In this document: positions 12,561-24,616 of the stretch, in pieces | Numbering within the stretch: the first letter of the stretch is position 1 | Layout: every line of letters begins with the position of its first letter | Origin: Loripinus fragilis | Taxonomy: Eukaryota; Mollusca; Bivalvia; Lucinida; Lucinidae | NCBI GenBank assembly: GCA_964019695.1 | Contig: OZ026516.1 | Span: 98,208,368 to 98,272,367 of the forward strand | Length of the DNA stretch: 64,000 nt | Reading direction: 5' to 3' | The notes under the pieces: generated by a model | The model's database searches: none | The model's input: the letters and a program-made list of their open reading frames with translations, nothing else | What the model was told of the DNA's origin: nothing | Position numbers and translations under genes: made by a program

Positions 12561-12865
12561 ATGACCAGGAAATGCCACAATCCCGGACACACATGGCACC
12601 AAGAGACAGGGACACTGGAACACAGACAAAGAAGGAATACGCACAGAAGTTAGAATACAATAAGCAAAGCATTCAGCTCCCTTTATCTCAGTGAGGGTAT
12701 TGCCAAACTAGAAATGACACAATATAAGCGTTTAACACGAAGTGCTACACACGAACCCCCAGCAAATACAACAAAAATAGTAAGTGAGTATGATCAGGAA
12801 ATACCACAATTACAAACTTCAGACAAACCCATGGCACCGTGAGGAAGAGCCACACAGCCACACAA
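12561..12865. repeat. Dispersed repeat H, copies next to the satellite
   Basis: The phrases 'gatcaggaaat(g/a)ccacaa' and 'ggcaccgtgaggaaga' link this block to copies at 57650-57890, 59400-59690 (inverted) and 60386-60460. No gene is recognised in any copy. Confidence 0.6.
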
Positions 12866-12910
12866 CAATCACGAGACACTACGAAGATAAACTAAGCAAA
12901 GCAACCAGCT

Positions 12911-15900
12911 CTATCTTCCCCATCTACTCGCTCTCTATTTTCTCTCTCTACATATATATTTCTCTCTCTCTCTCTCTTCTCGCTCTCCTCTTTACTCTCT
13001 ACTCGCTCTCCTCTCTACTCGTTCTCTCTCTCTCTCTCTCTACTCGCTCTCCTCTCTACTCGTTCTCTCTCTCACTCTCTCTACTCGTTTTCCTCTCTAC
13101 TCAATCTCTCTCTCTCACACACTCTCTAATCACTCTCCTCTTTACTATCTACTCGTTCTCCTCTCTATTCGTTCTCCTCTCTACTCGTTCTCTCATTCTC
13201 TCTCTCTCTCTCTCTTCTCGTTCTCCTCTTTACTCTCTACTCGCTCTCCTCTCTACTCGTTCTCTCTCTCTCTCACTCACTCTACTCGCCCTCCTCTTTA
13301 CATTTCACTCGCTCTCCTCTCTCTCTCTCTTCTCTTTGTCTCTTTCTACTCTATCTCTCTCAATATACTTTATTCTCTAATCGCACCTCTTCTCTACTCT
13401 CTCTTTCTCTACTCGCACTCCTTCTCCTCGCAGTCCTTCTCTACTCGCACCCCTTCTCCTCGCAGTCCTTCTCTACTCGCAATCTTTCTCTACTCTCTCT
13501 TTCTCTACTCGGACTCCTTCTCTATTCGCACTCCTTCTCCTCGCAGTCCTTCTCTACTCGCACTCCTTCTCTACTCACTCTTTCTCTACTCGATCTCCTT
13601 CTCTACTCGCACTCCTTCTCCTCGCAGTCCTTCACTACTCTCTCTCTCTCTTTCTCTACTCGCACTCCTCTCTACTCGCACTCATTCTGTACTCGCACTC
13701 CTTCTCTACTAATACTCCTTTTCTACTCGCACTCCTTCTCCTCGCACTCATTCTCTACTCTCTCTTTCCCTACTCTCTTTTTTACTCTCTCCTTCTCTAC
13801 TCACACTCCTTCTCTTCACTCTCTATACTTTATCCTCTTCTCGCACTCCTCTCAACTCTTTCTATACTGTATTCTCTACTCATACTCCTCTCTCTATACT
13901 TTATTCTCTACTTGCACTCCTTCTCTGCTCACTCTTTCTCTACCCACACTTCTTCTCTACTCGCACTCCTTCTCTACTCTCCCCTCTCTACTCGCACTTC
14001 TTCTCTACTCGCACTCCTTCTCTACTCGCACTCCTTCTCTGCTCGTACTCCTTCTCAACTCGTACTCATTCTCTACTCGCACTCCTTTCAACTCGCATCC
14101 CTTCTCTACTCGCACTCCTTCTCTACTCACACTCCTTTTCTACTCGAACTCCTTCTCAACTCGTACTCATTCTCTACTCGCACTCCTTCTCAACTCGCAA
14201 CCCTTCTCTACTCGCACTCCTTCTCTACTCACACTCCTTTTCTACTCAAACTCCTTCTCTACTCGTTCTCATCTCTACTCTCTCTTTTTCTGCTAGCACC
14301 CCTCTTCTCTCTCCTCTACTCAGTCTCTCTCTTTCACACACTCTCTAATCACTCTCCTCTTTACTATCTACTCGTTCTCCTCTCTTTTCGTTCTCCTCTC
14401 TACTCGTTCTCTCTCTCTCTCTCTCTCTACTCGTTCTCTGTCTCTCACTCGCTCTACTCGCCCTCCTCTTTACATTTCACTCGCTCTCCTCTCTACTCGT
14501 TCTCTCTCTCTCCCTCCCCCTCTCTCTCTCCCTCCCCCTCTCTCTCTCTCTCTCTCTCTCTATTCTCTTTGTCTCTTTCTACTCTGTCTCTCTCACTCAA
14601 TATACTTTATTCTCTAATCGCACCTCTTCTCTACTCTCAGTTTCTCTACTCGCACTCCTCCTTCTCCTCGCAGTCCTTCTCTACTCGCACTCCTTCTCCT
14701 CGCAGTCCTTCTCTACTCGCACTCCTCCTCGCAGTCCTTCTCTACTCGCACTCTTTGTCTACTCTCTCTTTCTCTGCTCGGACTCCTTCTCTACTCGCAC
14801 TCCTTCTCCTCGCAGTCCTTCTCTACTCGCACTCCTTCTCTACTCTCTCTTTCTCTACTCGAACTCCTTCTCTACTCGCACTCCTTCTCCTCGCAGTCCT
14901 TCACTACTCTCTCTCTCTCTCTCTCTCTCTTTCTCTACTCGCACTCCTCTCTACTCGCACCCATTCTGTACTCGCACTCCTTCTCTACTAATACTCCTTT
15001 TCTACTCGCACTCCTTCTCCTCCCACTCATTCTCTACTCTCTCTTTCCCTACTCTCTTTTTACTCTCTCCTTCTCTGCTCACACTCCTTCTCCACACCCT
15101 GTATACTTTAACCTCTTCTCGCACTCCTCTCAACTCTTTCTATACTGTATTCTCTACTCACACTCCTCTCTCTATACTTTATTCTCTACTCGCACTCCTT
15201 CTCTGCTCACTCTTTCTCTACCCACCTTTCTTCTCTACTCGCACTCCTTCTCTACTTGCCCCTCTCTACTCGCACTTCTTCTCTACTCGCACTCCTTCTC
15301 TACTCGCACTCCTTCTCTGCTCGTACTCCTTCTCAACTCGTACTCATTCTCTACTCGCACTCCTTCTCAACTCGCATCCCTTCTCTACTCGCACTCCTTC
15401 TCTACTCACACTCCTTTTCTACTCGAACTCCTTCTCTACTCGTACTCATCTCAAATCTCTCTTTTTCTACTAGCACTCCTCTTCTCTCTCCTCTACTCGC
15501 ACTCCTTCTCTTCTCGCACTCCTTCATTACTCGCACCCCTTCTCTACTTGCACTCCTTCTCTACTCGCACTCCTTCTATGCTCGCACTCCTCTACTCGCA
15601 CTCATACTCAACTCGCACTCCTTCTCAACTCGCACATCTTCTCTACTCGCACTCCTTCTCTACTCGCACTCCTTCTCTACTCGCACTCTTTCTCTACTCG
15701 CCCTCGATCTCTACTCGCACACCTTCTCTACTCTCATTCCTCTTCTCGTATTCCTTCTCTACTAGCACTCCTTCTCTACTCGCACTTCTTCTCTATTTGC
15801 ACTCCTTCTCTACTCGCACTACCTCAACTCGCATCCCCTCGACTCGCTCTTTCTCTACTCGCTCTTTCTCTACTCGCTCTTTCTCTACTCTTTCTTTCTC

Positions 15901-16639
15901 TACTCTCTCTTTCTCTGTCTCTCTCTGTGTCTCTCTGTCTGTCTCTGTCTCTTTCTCTCTCTGTCTCTCTTCTCGCACTCTTTCTCTACTCGCACTCCTT
16001 ATTTTCGCACTTCTTCTCTACACGCTTTTCTCTACTCTCTTTTCTCTACTTTCTCCTTCTCTACTCGCACTCCTTCTCTGCTCTATACTTTATTCTCTAC
16101 TCGCACTCCTCTCTACTCTCTCTGTACTTTATTCTCTACTCGCACTCATCTCTACTCTATCTATACTTTATTCTCTACTCTCTCTTTACTTTATTCTCTA
16201 CTCGCTCTCCTTGTCTACTCTCTCTTTCTCTACTCGCACTCCTTCTCTACTCACACTCCTTCTCTACTCGCACTCCTTCTCTTCTCGCACCCATTCTCTA
16301 CTCACACTCATTCTCTACTCGCACTCCTATACTCGCACACCTTCTCTACTCTCACTCCTCTACTCGCACTCCTCTACTCGCACTCCGTCTCTACTCGCAC
16401 TCCTTCTCTACTCACACTCCTTCTCTACTTGCACTCCTCTCTACTCGCACTCCTCTACTCGCACTCCCTCTACTCGCACTCTCTCTACTCGTTATTTCTC
16501 TACTCGCTCTTTCTCTACTCTCTCTTTCTCTACTCTCTTTCTCTACTCTCTCTTTCTCTGTCCCTCTCTGTCTCTGTCACTCCCTGTCTCTCTCTGTCAT
16601 TCCCTGTCTCTCTGTCTGTCTGTCTCTCTCTCCCTCTCC
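12911..16639. repeat. 3.7-kb pyrimidine-rich 17-bp satellite
   Basis: The array is built on CTACTCGCACTCCTTCT (17 bp) with many variants (CTACTCACACTCCTTTT, CTCCTCGCAGTCCTTCT) and stretches of (TC)n. A larger block is repeated: about 13100-13990 and 14340-15250 show the same order of variants. One strand is almost pure C/T with few A/G. The unit has no stop codon in any + frame, so long false frames (up to 369 codons of Ser/Leu/Thr/Arg/His) run through it. Confidence 0.95.
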
Positions 16640-17320
16640 AATGTATTTGGTATTTAACTTAAAATATCATGAGCAGCACGAGAACTTAATGAAATGATAG
16701 CGAGTGTTCGACTCCCATGTTCCGTCTTCCTCTGTCAAATTCCAAGAACGTCATTCGATGGTAAAAAACTGTAATAGCGTGCTAGCAGGGAACATTTTTA
16801 TCATGGAATTGAGAGAGCAGTTCTCTGTATGCCTTAACAATGAGGCCCACGAGTTAGGGTGTATTTGTACAAGCCATTTTATTCTAGGGAAAGGGAAAAT
16901 GCCAAGCTGAGGGGAACAAAATTGTCAGATAACAGGGAAATAAATAAAACATGAAACATGGAGACAAATCAATATTTAAGAAGAACAAGGGAATAGGTGC
17001 CTCCTGGGAGGGCCGCTATTATAGATAAAAGAACACACATCACAACTATAAAACTACTAAACTTGATCGTTTTAAAAAATATTGTACCCAAACTCTAAAC
17101 GAGTAACAGCTAGTTTACAATCCGATTGTCCATCTCTTTCTGAAAAGGACGTCACCCAGGTACATTTATTGAACTAAAGATAATTTAAAGTCGTACTGCA
17201 AATAGTTGTGGAAAGATCTAATTAAACATTGGATCTTTACAGAAATGGGAAGCTATCTGCTTTTATATAAGTACAAATATATAACATGTTACATGTACAA
17301 ATACATGTTGTTTTATGCAT

Positions 17321-17456
17321 ATGGAAATCGCTATTAACAGTGTTTTGATTGCCATTTGTCGCCAGTCGGGCGACACATGGCAATCGAAAAATTGGGCGAC
17401 AAATGGCAATCAAAAGCCCTGTTTCCAGCAATTTTTATCTACGTTTATCCGGTGTG
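17321..17456. mobile_element. MITE family E, truncated copy
   Basis: It has the core GCCATTTGTCGCCAGTCGGG and its inverted partner twice, and the right end TTTATCCGGTGTG. The left terminal repeat is missing. Confidence 0.7.
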
Positions 17457-17519
17457 AAACTTTTAAAAATATCTTAAAGATATACAACTCATCTCTATGG
17501 CTTCTTATTGAACGACAAA

Positions 17520-17751
17520 TGAGCCGCGACATGTGTTTCCAACAATGTGACATTTTGACATGAATAGACTCAGACGAGCCTGTGTCTATTAGTAAGAAAC
17601 TCCAAATTATGTTCGTTCAGAAGCTTAATATTCATATAATATTCAAGCGACAAGCAAAGGCTCTGATCAGACTTTGCGTATGCGCAGGCTGGTCTGAGCA
17701 TTTGCTGGTCGAACATATCACATTGTTGGAAATCTCATATCACGCGGCTCA
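17520..17751. mobile_element. MITE family B, copy
   Basis: Ends are TGAGCCGCGACATGTG...CCAACAATGTG and the complement CACATTGTTGGAAATC...CGCGGCTCA. The core CAAAGGCTCTGATCAGACT with GCGCAGGCTGGTCTGAGCA resembles the family A core. Copies at 35946, 47624 and 52975. Confidence 0.8.
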
Positions 17752-17814
17752 AATTATATTGTTTAAAAAGATGCCATTGTGGGGCTTGTGCTGCTGTTAC
17801 CGGAATATGAGGAC

Positions 17815-18063
17815 CTGGGCCCGGAATTACAATGCCTCCTTAAAGTTAAGGAAGACTTACTGAGTTAAGTATAGATTTTTCAGGATGCAAAAAGTAACGT
17901 TTTAAACTGATTAAAATAGAAAAGTTTCATTTTTTTGTAGATCACAATGATATCTTAGACCACAAATACTGCATCGATCCATAAACTTATTTAGCATGTT
18001 GAAATATTAATACTTAACTTAAGTCTTCCTTAACTTTAAGGAGGCATTGTAATTCTGGGCCCT
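17815..18063. mobile_element. MITE with ~50-bp terminal inverted repeats
   Basis: The left arm GGCCCGGAATTACAATGCCT plus CCTTAAAGTTAAGGAAGACT is mirrored at 18009-18062 by AGTCTTCCTTAACTTTAAGG and AGGCATTGTAATTCTGGGCC. The interior is AT-rich and non-coding. Confidence 0.85.
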
Positions 18064-18379
18064 GTACTACTATGTATAAAATTTAAAAACGCTAAAAGAT
18101 AAAACAACAGAACGGATTACCACCAAAACTGCAATATCTTCAATATTTTTACGGGTATTTGTTATATGGATTACTTTGTCCACCAATCATGACAAATATG
18201 CAGTGAAAATCCAGATAAGCTTACATGTATACTAATACTTTTAAGAAGGAACTGACAACAGACCAAAAACGTAAATTGCTTTTAAATACGTGTGGTATTT
18301 TATTTTACTGTCGCAATGGCGCAAAGAGCACGGCTATAAAACGTATGCAAACTGTACAGGGTTCATTGTTATGGTTTTT

Positions 18380-18535
18380 ATTTTGTTTGATTTTATTCTT
18401 AACATCCCAGTCAACAATTTTTCAGTTATGTCGGGATGGGTCTTCCTGGGTTGAACCAGTACTAAGCTATGATAAATGTGTCTTGCTCAAGGACACAACA
18501 CAGTGACGCCGGAGAGGCCAGAAATTCGAACGCTC
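18380..18535 (-). repeat. tRNA-derived SINE, 5'-truncated, minus orientation
   Basis: It carries the conserved body (TTGCTCAAGGACACAACACA, GGTTGAACCAGTACTAAGCT, GGGATGGGTCTTCC) seen in the full SINEs at 60611 and 62170. The tRNA-like head is largely lost. Confidence 0.7.
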
Positions 18536-21156
18536 ACGTTTCTCGATAGCTGCGCATTCAACTAAGATGAAGATGCGCGGATTCAGAGAGGGGGTGGCAG
18601 AGGGTCCTGACCCCCACCCTGGAAAATCGGAAACCTTTGGGGCTCTTTAGCAATACTGGTCCAGATTCCCTGGAAAATCAAAAGCTACCAAGCCAGCATT
18701 CCATAGTGGGTAATTATCGCCCCGCCAGCGTTTTGCTTTTGGGCTGATGATGGTCCGCTTTTAGTGGTATTTTGATTCCTTGCTCTATTCATCTAAAAAG
18801 TATGTCAGAGTTAAGTTGGGCTTCGTCTGACAAAATTTCTGGATCCACGCATGATTAAGCGATAATTACAGAATCGCATGAGATGTTTTGTTGTATAATT
18901 ATGTGCATTTTTCTCACTAATATTTTACAAAACCGAAGAAAGCGTATCAGTGCAAAGCTACTAGATGACGGTACAAGACATGGACATACCCTATCCCAGC
19001 CAGCACACAATATCGGGCAGCCATCGACCCGCCGGCGAAATGCCATTCAAATGTTTTAGATGTTGCAAAAAAGGAAGAAAGGAAGGCGTGGGAGGGGTAG
19101 GGGGGGGGGGTTGGCGACCGGCTAGAGAGGCCCGTTGAAACCCATTCAATTTTTGTGGTGTTTTATTTGAATGTGTTGTTGTTGTTTTTTACGGTTCACA
19201 GGGGGGGGGGGGTAATTATTCATATAGTTTGTTTCATTGAATGGAATCCTGAAAGGCGGTGCAACAGAATGGTGTTTCAGTGGGCTAGGCGAGTTGCATG
19301 GTTAAATGGATTTGATCAGGGTATTTCAGTGAACTGAGTGGTCTAGGTGCTTCTCTGCGCTAGGCGGTTTAGGTGTATCAGTTGCCTAGAGAGTTTTGGG
19401 AGTTTCAATGGGTTGGCTGTTTTGTGTATTTCAGAGGACTGTGCGCGTTTAGGTGTTTTTTGGCGATTCAGTAGACTGGTGGTTATGGGTGTTTCAATTG
19501 TCTGGATGGCATACATGTATATTTTTGGATCAAAGGTTTACTAATCATGTACACGTGGCATCTTAACCAACAGTTTCCTTGAATTTTGACACTTCATTTA
19601 CACAACAAAATGCGCCTCATTGTGAACCTGCATTTTGTAACCCTGTTCACGTTGTTAATACATGTACACTTCGTTGCCAGGTAAGATAATTAGTATAGAT
19701 ATGGCACATGTTCTTGTCTTCTTTCAGGGACCATACCCTCGCCCCAAACCCCACCCAGCCATCATATCCCCTTCCTATATCAAGCATACTGTTTTCACCA
19801 AAAATGAATCAGTGCAGAATTAAAATAAATATGTTTTCCCAGACTCACTAGACAAAAACATGCATAATGACACCGACTGAAGATAAGCGCTTTTCACAAC
19901 ACATCACAACTGTAAAACCTCTCAAATTCCCTTCTGTATTTCATCCCCCTGGTAGTCGTCCGTTTGAAGCATTACATATTTTTTTTTTTTGAATCATGGC
20001 ATGCTTAAAATATATCAGATTCAGGCACTAATTACGCGGCAGTTTGTATCAATCTCCGAAATCAAAACCACCGTCACTCCGATAGCAAGCATGCCAGCTG
20101 TCAAGTTACCTCTGAACATTTTGCTAACCATCAAAACGATATCAACGTAAGCAAATTTCAAATATTGATGTTTTAATAGCATGTTGAGATACGACTCTTA
20201 TAAATCATGCAGGAGAATGATATAGAATTGTGGCGACACAAGCAAATTGTGTCAAAGGTTGATGTAAATCAAGCTATGATCAAACGAATAGCATTTTTTC
20301 ATTGAAAATTTCACAATCGCCGTTTGAAAGGTCGCCCAGGGTCCTACGGACATGAATCAAAAGCATTTAACACATTCCGAGTCCTTATCATTCAATAAAG
20401 AAGCAACCTGTTTGCTGCTTTTGTCTCCAAAAATCTTTCTATAGGAAATAAAGATGGATAAATACAGACCCTGTCCGTCCATAATCGCAATGTTTACCTC
20501 CGATAGCCAACACCCTCCGAGATCTAGACATGCGGTTTACCTGGGTGTTTCGTTAAAGCTGCATAGTCTGTAACTTTTGATCTTCTTATTTAAAAAAAAA
20601 ATGTTTTTATTTTTCAAGAACACAGTAAAAATACTCAAATTCAGCTAAGCATTTTACCATTTTCGTAAATCTTAACAAGCTATCACTATCAAAACAACTG
20701 CATTAATGTTAAAATTGAACGGTCTAGAATTATTGGAGGGACGCAAATAATTACCAACAAGAGAAAATTACACCTATGAGTATTTGATAAGATATTTCAC
20801 TTTTCCATGCAGTTTTCAGCTGTACTGAACATTTTTATTACGAAAACAGCTTAATTCTACTTTTACAAATGATTTAAAAAGAAAATATTTTTTTTCGAAA
20901 AATGTTCATAGTTACAGAGTATGCAGCTTTAACTCGAAGTCCATTAAGTCTGATTTGTTTCACTTCGGGTTTCAGTAGTTTGAATAAAAAGAGCTGACTT
21001 ACATACATGTACATGTACATAATAAATATAATAGAATAATTCACGTTGTTAAGAATGAGGGTGTTCAAATGAATCTTTAGAACATTTGACTTTGAAATCA
21101 GTGTTAGGGATGAGAATTCAGTTTTCCATGCAAAATACGTGATTTCGCTACCGGAT

Positions 21157-21259
<103 letters not shown>

Positions 21260-21547
21260 TGGGGGGTGGGCACTGTGGAAACTATATACCAATGGGCCTG
21301 CTGAAGGTGTAAATACTCAGCACGTTTTTTTCTTTGATTTGGTTTTGGGAGTGTTATATCGAATTGTGTCTCATTTCTATAGAACGCACATGCATTTTAT
21401 TTTGCAGGGCTTGTTGAAATCTAATGGTGCTGTCACATATTAGCGGATAAGGGTAACGGACGCCGAATGGACAGAAAAAAATGCAAAAAAATAACTTAAT
21501 ATACACAGCACTAAAACATTTGGCATTGGTTTTTATACTCCATAATC

Positions 21548-21785
21548 TGGGTACCGACACGAGAAAACCTGTCTTTTGGGGTTCGTGCCGAACAACAAAG
21601 GCGCAGACCAGCTTGCGCATCCACGCTGATCGGCGCCTTTGTTATTCGCATTTTGGAAAGTATCATATCAAAACTTGCTACAAGCGAAGTTTCAATTTTC
21701 TATCTAGTCTCTGTAGCTGAGAAGACTAGTTTGAGTCTCGCTTTGTCGGAAACCCCGAAGACAGGTTTTCTCGCGACGACGTCCA
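21548..21785. mobile_element. MITE family A, copy 93 bp upstream of an annexin exon
   Basis: Ends: GGGTACCGACACGAGAAAAC and GGTTTTCTCGCGACGACG. It has the full core palindrome and the GAAGTTTCAATTTTCTATC segment. Confidence 0.85.
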
Positions 21786-21878
21786 ATTATTTGAGCTCGC
21801 TGGTGGGCCAATAGTGGCATATGAGGCTGTATGTTTGCTGGGAACCAACTTATTAATAATACATGTATAACATTTCAG

Positions 21879-22020
21879 AGTAACTATCCCCAGTCATACA
21901 GTAGCCATGGGTATCAAGATTACGTGAGTTCGGGACCACCCCCACCTCCAGGGAACTTTTACGGACAAGGGGGACAACCTGCCTATCCTGGATCAGCATA
22001 CAACAACTACTCACCGTACG
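21879..22020 (+). CDS. Annexin, tail exon 2 (Gly/Tyr/Pro-rich)
   Basis: The acceptor is ACATTTCAG and the donor is ACG|GTATGT, which leaves phase 1. It encodes 47 residues starting SNYPQSYSSH and including SSGPPPPPGNFYGQGG and YPGSAYNNYSPYG. This low-complexity Tyr/Gly/Pro composition is the hallmark of the annexin A7/A11 tail. Confidence 0.93.
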
Positions 22021-23105
22021 GTATGTACAAAATAGGCCGATTCATGTATGATTTTTATCGCATTGGCGTAATAAAACGCGCCTGTCGAGCAGTATTCTCT
22101 GGGGGTATCGATTATGTTTATAAAAAATAACATATAGGCCTTGTTGCAGCGCGTTTTGTAATAATGGTGCCTAAAGTTATTCTTTAAATGTACATTCACA
22201 GGTGCATGTATCCAGAGAAGCTAACCTTTAATGTTTGGATACAGCTTTGAGCTTTCATCATGCATGCGATCAGCGAAGGCTATGGTGAAACTGCGCGTCT
22301 GCGCACGTTCACCATAGCCTCCGCTGCTCTCGCCTATCCGACGTGAACTGGTATCCGCTGATCGAGTTAATGGGTCTCGGACTTGCATGCGCAGATATCA
22401 TGTCTTGTAGTTTGTCTGAGCCTTTATCTTTTGTTTGTTTATTTGGTTTGATACTTTACGACCCAGTCAACAGCTATTGTCATGTCGGGACGGTCAGTTC
22501 CATGCTGTAATGCCGTCTAAAAAGAAAAACCATACATGACAAAATCATGTATTTTTTGTCAGGACGACTAAATCATGCCGTCTAAACACCCCATAAGTTA
22601 CAGCATTCCAACTGTATGCATGTAATTTCAATGAGAGTGGAAAATAGTGTGGATCCTGATCAGATGGCTTCATCAGAAGCCAGCTGATCTTGATCTACAA
22701 TGTTTTCAAAAAAGATAAATCCAGGTTCAGCAGGACAAGGGTTAAGTCTTCTACAATAAATGGGCCACGACGCAAGAAACACTGTCTTCGGGGGGGATGC
22801 GAACAGCAAAGGCGCAGACCAACCTGTGCATCCGCGCAGACTGATCAACGCCTTTGTTATTCGATTCCTAGGAAGTATAATATCCAAACTTGCTTCAAGC
22901 GAAATTTCAATATTATAGCTAGTCTCTGAAGCTGAGGAGACTGGTTTGAGCATCGCATTGTCGGAAACCCCGAAGACTGGTTTTCTTGCGACGAGGCACA
23001 TATGTTGTATGCTCACAGCGAAGGCTCTGGCGAGTAATTAAGGAAGGTCCGTGTTAAATTGTGGGACCAGGGACGTGGTTTTCACACAATTTTGTTTTTT
23101 TCCAG
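22021..23105 (+). other. Annexin intron 2
   Basis: Contains a SINE tail fragment (22430-22500, minus), a short family C palindrome (22645-22700) and a complete MITE A (22761-23000). A GAAGGCTATGGTGAA / TTCACCATAGCC hairpin sits at about 22275-22320. Confidence 0.8.
22761..23000. mobile_element. MITE family A, copy
   Basis: Starts TGGGCCACGACGCAAGAAAC and ends GGTTTTCTTGCGACGAGGCA, with the core GCGCAGACCAACCTGTGCAT. Complete. Confidence 0.88.
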
Positions 23106-23170
23106 GTTTTCCTGGTTATGGCACACCGGCGGTTCAGCAAATGCACAACTCCTATCCCCTCGGACAGCAG
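23106..23170 (+). CDS. Annexin, tail exon 3
   Basis: Acceptor TTTTTTTCCAG; donor CAG|GTCAGT. It enters in phase 1 and leaves in phase 0. Encodes GFPGYGTPAVQQM and HNSYPLGQQ. It is the last exon before the intron holding the giant palindrome. Confidence 0.92.
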
Positions 23171-23210
23171 GTCAGTATATACTAGTAGCTTCTTGTGCTT
23201 CATCTTCATT

Positions 23211-23432
23211 TGGGCCTCGACAATAGGTTCGCGAACAACAAAGGCGCAGACCAGCCTGCGCGTCCGCGCAGTCTAATCAGCGCCTTTGTTGTTCGTGTAT
23301 TCGAAACTATCAGACCTAGACTTGCTTCAATCGCAATTTCAATTTTATGGCTAGTCTCTGTAGCTGAGGAGGCTGGTTTGAATCTCACTTTGTCGGAAAC
23401 CCCGAAGACAGAATTTCTCGCGACGAGGCCCA
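23211..23432. mobile_element. MITE family A, copy 27 bp from the Polinton-derived insertion
   Basis: Starts TGGGCCTCGACAATAGG and ends TTTCTCGCGACGAGGCCCA. The core is intact and the outer left part slightly shortened. Confidence 0.88.
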
Positions 23433-23453
23433 TTTATAATCTGGAAGGTGATG

Positions 23454-23459
23454 TTGAAT
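23454..23459. repeat. Target-site duplication, left copy (TTGAAT)
   Basis: The six bases directly before the AGTAGTATAGG end are identical to 34165-34170 directly after the other end. Confidence 0.88.
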
Positions 23460-23487
23460 AGTAGTATAGGCCCCACTTTAGCGTCAA

Positions 23488-23724
23488 TGACGTCACGATG
23501 TCAGATCCAAGATGGCGGCCCCCACGACTTCCGGTCCAAGATGGCGGCCCCCACGACGTCAGATCCAAGATGGCGGCCCCCACGACACCAAGATGGCGGC
23601 CCCCACGAAATCAAGATGGCGGCCCCTGTGACGCGTTCGGTTACACCTCGGAGGGTGAGTCAACGCCCTAGACCACGAGAAGGTAGCGTCACGTCCTAGA
23701 GCGCGGTGTCGTTCTTCTATATAC
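23488..23724 (+). promoter_or_regulatory. Terminal promoter region: CRE site, five YY1-like boxes, TATA (left end)
   Basis: TGACGTCA (CREB/ATF palindrome) lies at 23488-23495. Five copies of CAAGATGGCGGCCCC start at 23508, 23537, 23566, 23589 and 23612, spaced 29, 29, 23 and 23 bp. AAGATGGCGGC fits the vertebrate YY1 consensus. A TATATA at about 23718 follows, then an ATG at 23751 opening a 27-codon frame, so the layout points inward from the end. Whether it drives that frame, a spliced gene lost from this element, or an antisense RNA is unknown. Confidence 0.6.
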
Positions 23725-24050
23725 AAGGGTGAGGGGCCTCTCGAACGAACATGGATCTGGAGGAGTCTATATTGAGGATTTCCGGGTGGTTTTTTTACGC
23801 AGTTCAGAACGAGATCCAGTCTTTAATGGTGTAGCGCGTCGCAGCGCTCGGTTTATTCGTTCCCCGGGTGGACCCTTTTTTTTCAGCACGGTCCTTTCAC
23901 GTCATTTTCCGCGTACTGATCGGCTTCGTAATTGGGTCGTTAAGGCTGAGAGGGATATAATTGTCTATCAACGTAGAACGGGTTCCTCGCCATGCATATG
24001 GCGTCTGGCTAACTTAGGAGCATATTGCGCAATCATTTGTTGTTCGTCCT

Positions 24051-24377
24051 TTAGTATCTCAATGAATTCCAGTCCCAAGTTGCTGTCTTACACCCTCTGT
24101 CCGTTATACTATCCTCTCCTTTTCGCTTAAGCTCCAATTTTGCCATTTATAAAGCTTGGGCTACTGGGGTGACCAGGTTCACTACGGGTTTTTCCTTTTG
24201 TCTCATTTCTTTCAACTCTCTGTATTTCCGTCCGCTACCCACAATATAATGACCCTGACTGTCGCGTTCCGCGTAGCCATCTCTAACATCCAGTAAGTGC
24301 TGAAACCATTTGTCGGGATCCGAGACGTACGGAATCCACTTCTGCTGTTGGTAATCGTAAACGAGTCTAGTGCCCAT
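24051..24377 (-). pseudogene. 108-aa conserved small Polinton-type protein, left copy, nonsense mutation
   Basis: The mirror copy of the gene at 33246-33572. It is collinear until a GAA codon (Glu77 in the right copy) reads TAA here at 24147-24149, so the product would end at 76 residues after the VVNLVTPVAQAL motif. The rest of the frame is still readable downstream. Confidence 0.8.
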
Positions 24378-24427
24378 CTCTTTCCATCGATTTCCTCCTT
24401 CGTGCTCGAGTTATTCTTACGCTCCAT

Positions 24428-24580
24428 TCATACGAATGGGCAAGAGTCCAGTTCACTATCCTCAAGCACCTCAATCAATCGCTCAGCAGCCTCTCTGGCT
24501 TCGCGCCGTAGTTGTCTACATCTCATCCGAAACAACAGTTCATCAAACAAAGCTATACACATAAAAGTAATGGCGAACAT
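24428..24580 (-). CDS. 50-aa helical small protein, left copy
   Basis: A 51-codon frame mirrors 33043-33195 with no stop. It has a hydrophobic start (MFAITFMCIALFDELLF) and a charged helix with LRREAREAAERLIEVLED. No family recognised. Conservation of the frame in both arms is the main support; see the right copy. Confidence 0.5.
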   Translation of the reverse strand: MFAITFMCIALFDELLFRMRCRQLRREAREAAERLIEVLEDSELDSCPFV

Positions 24581-24616
24581 ATTTACGCCTATTCAATACT
24601 TAATCCCTTTTCTTAG

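Noticed and set aside
13912..16697. Open frames of 169-369 codons in the pyrimidine satellite
   Set aside because: They are by-products of a 17-bp repeat without stops; composition is only Ser/Leu/Thr/Arg/His and equivalent frames overlap.
23729..24130. 133-codon + strand frame in the left terminus
   Set aside because: The mirrored frame in the right arm is shifted and ends at 63 codons, and it overlaps the 108-aa gene antisense. No recognisable domain.
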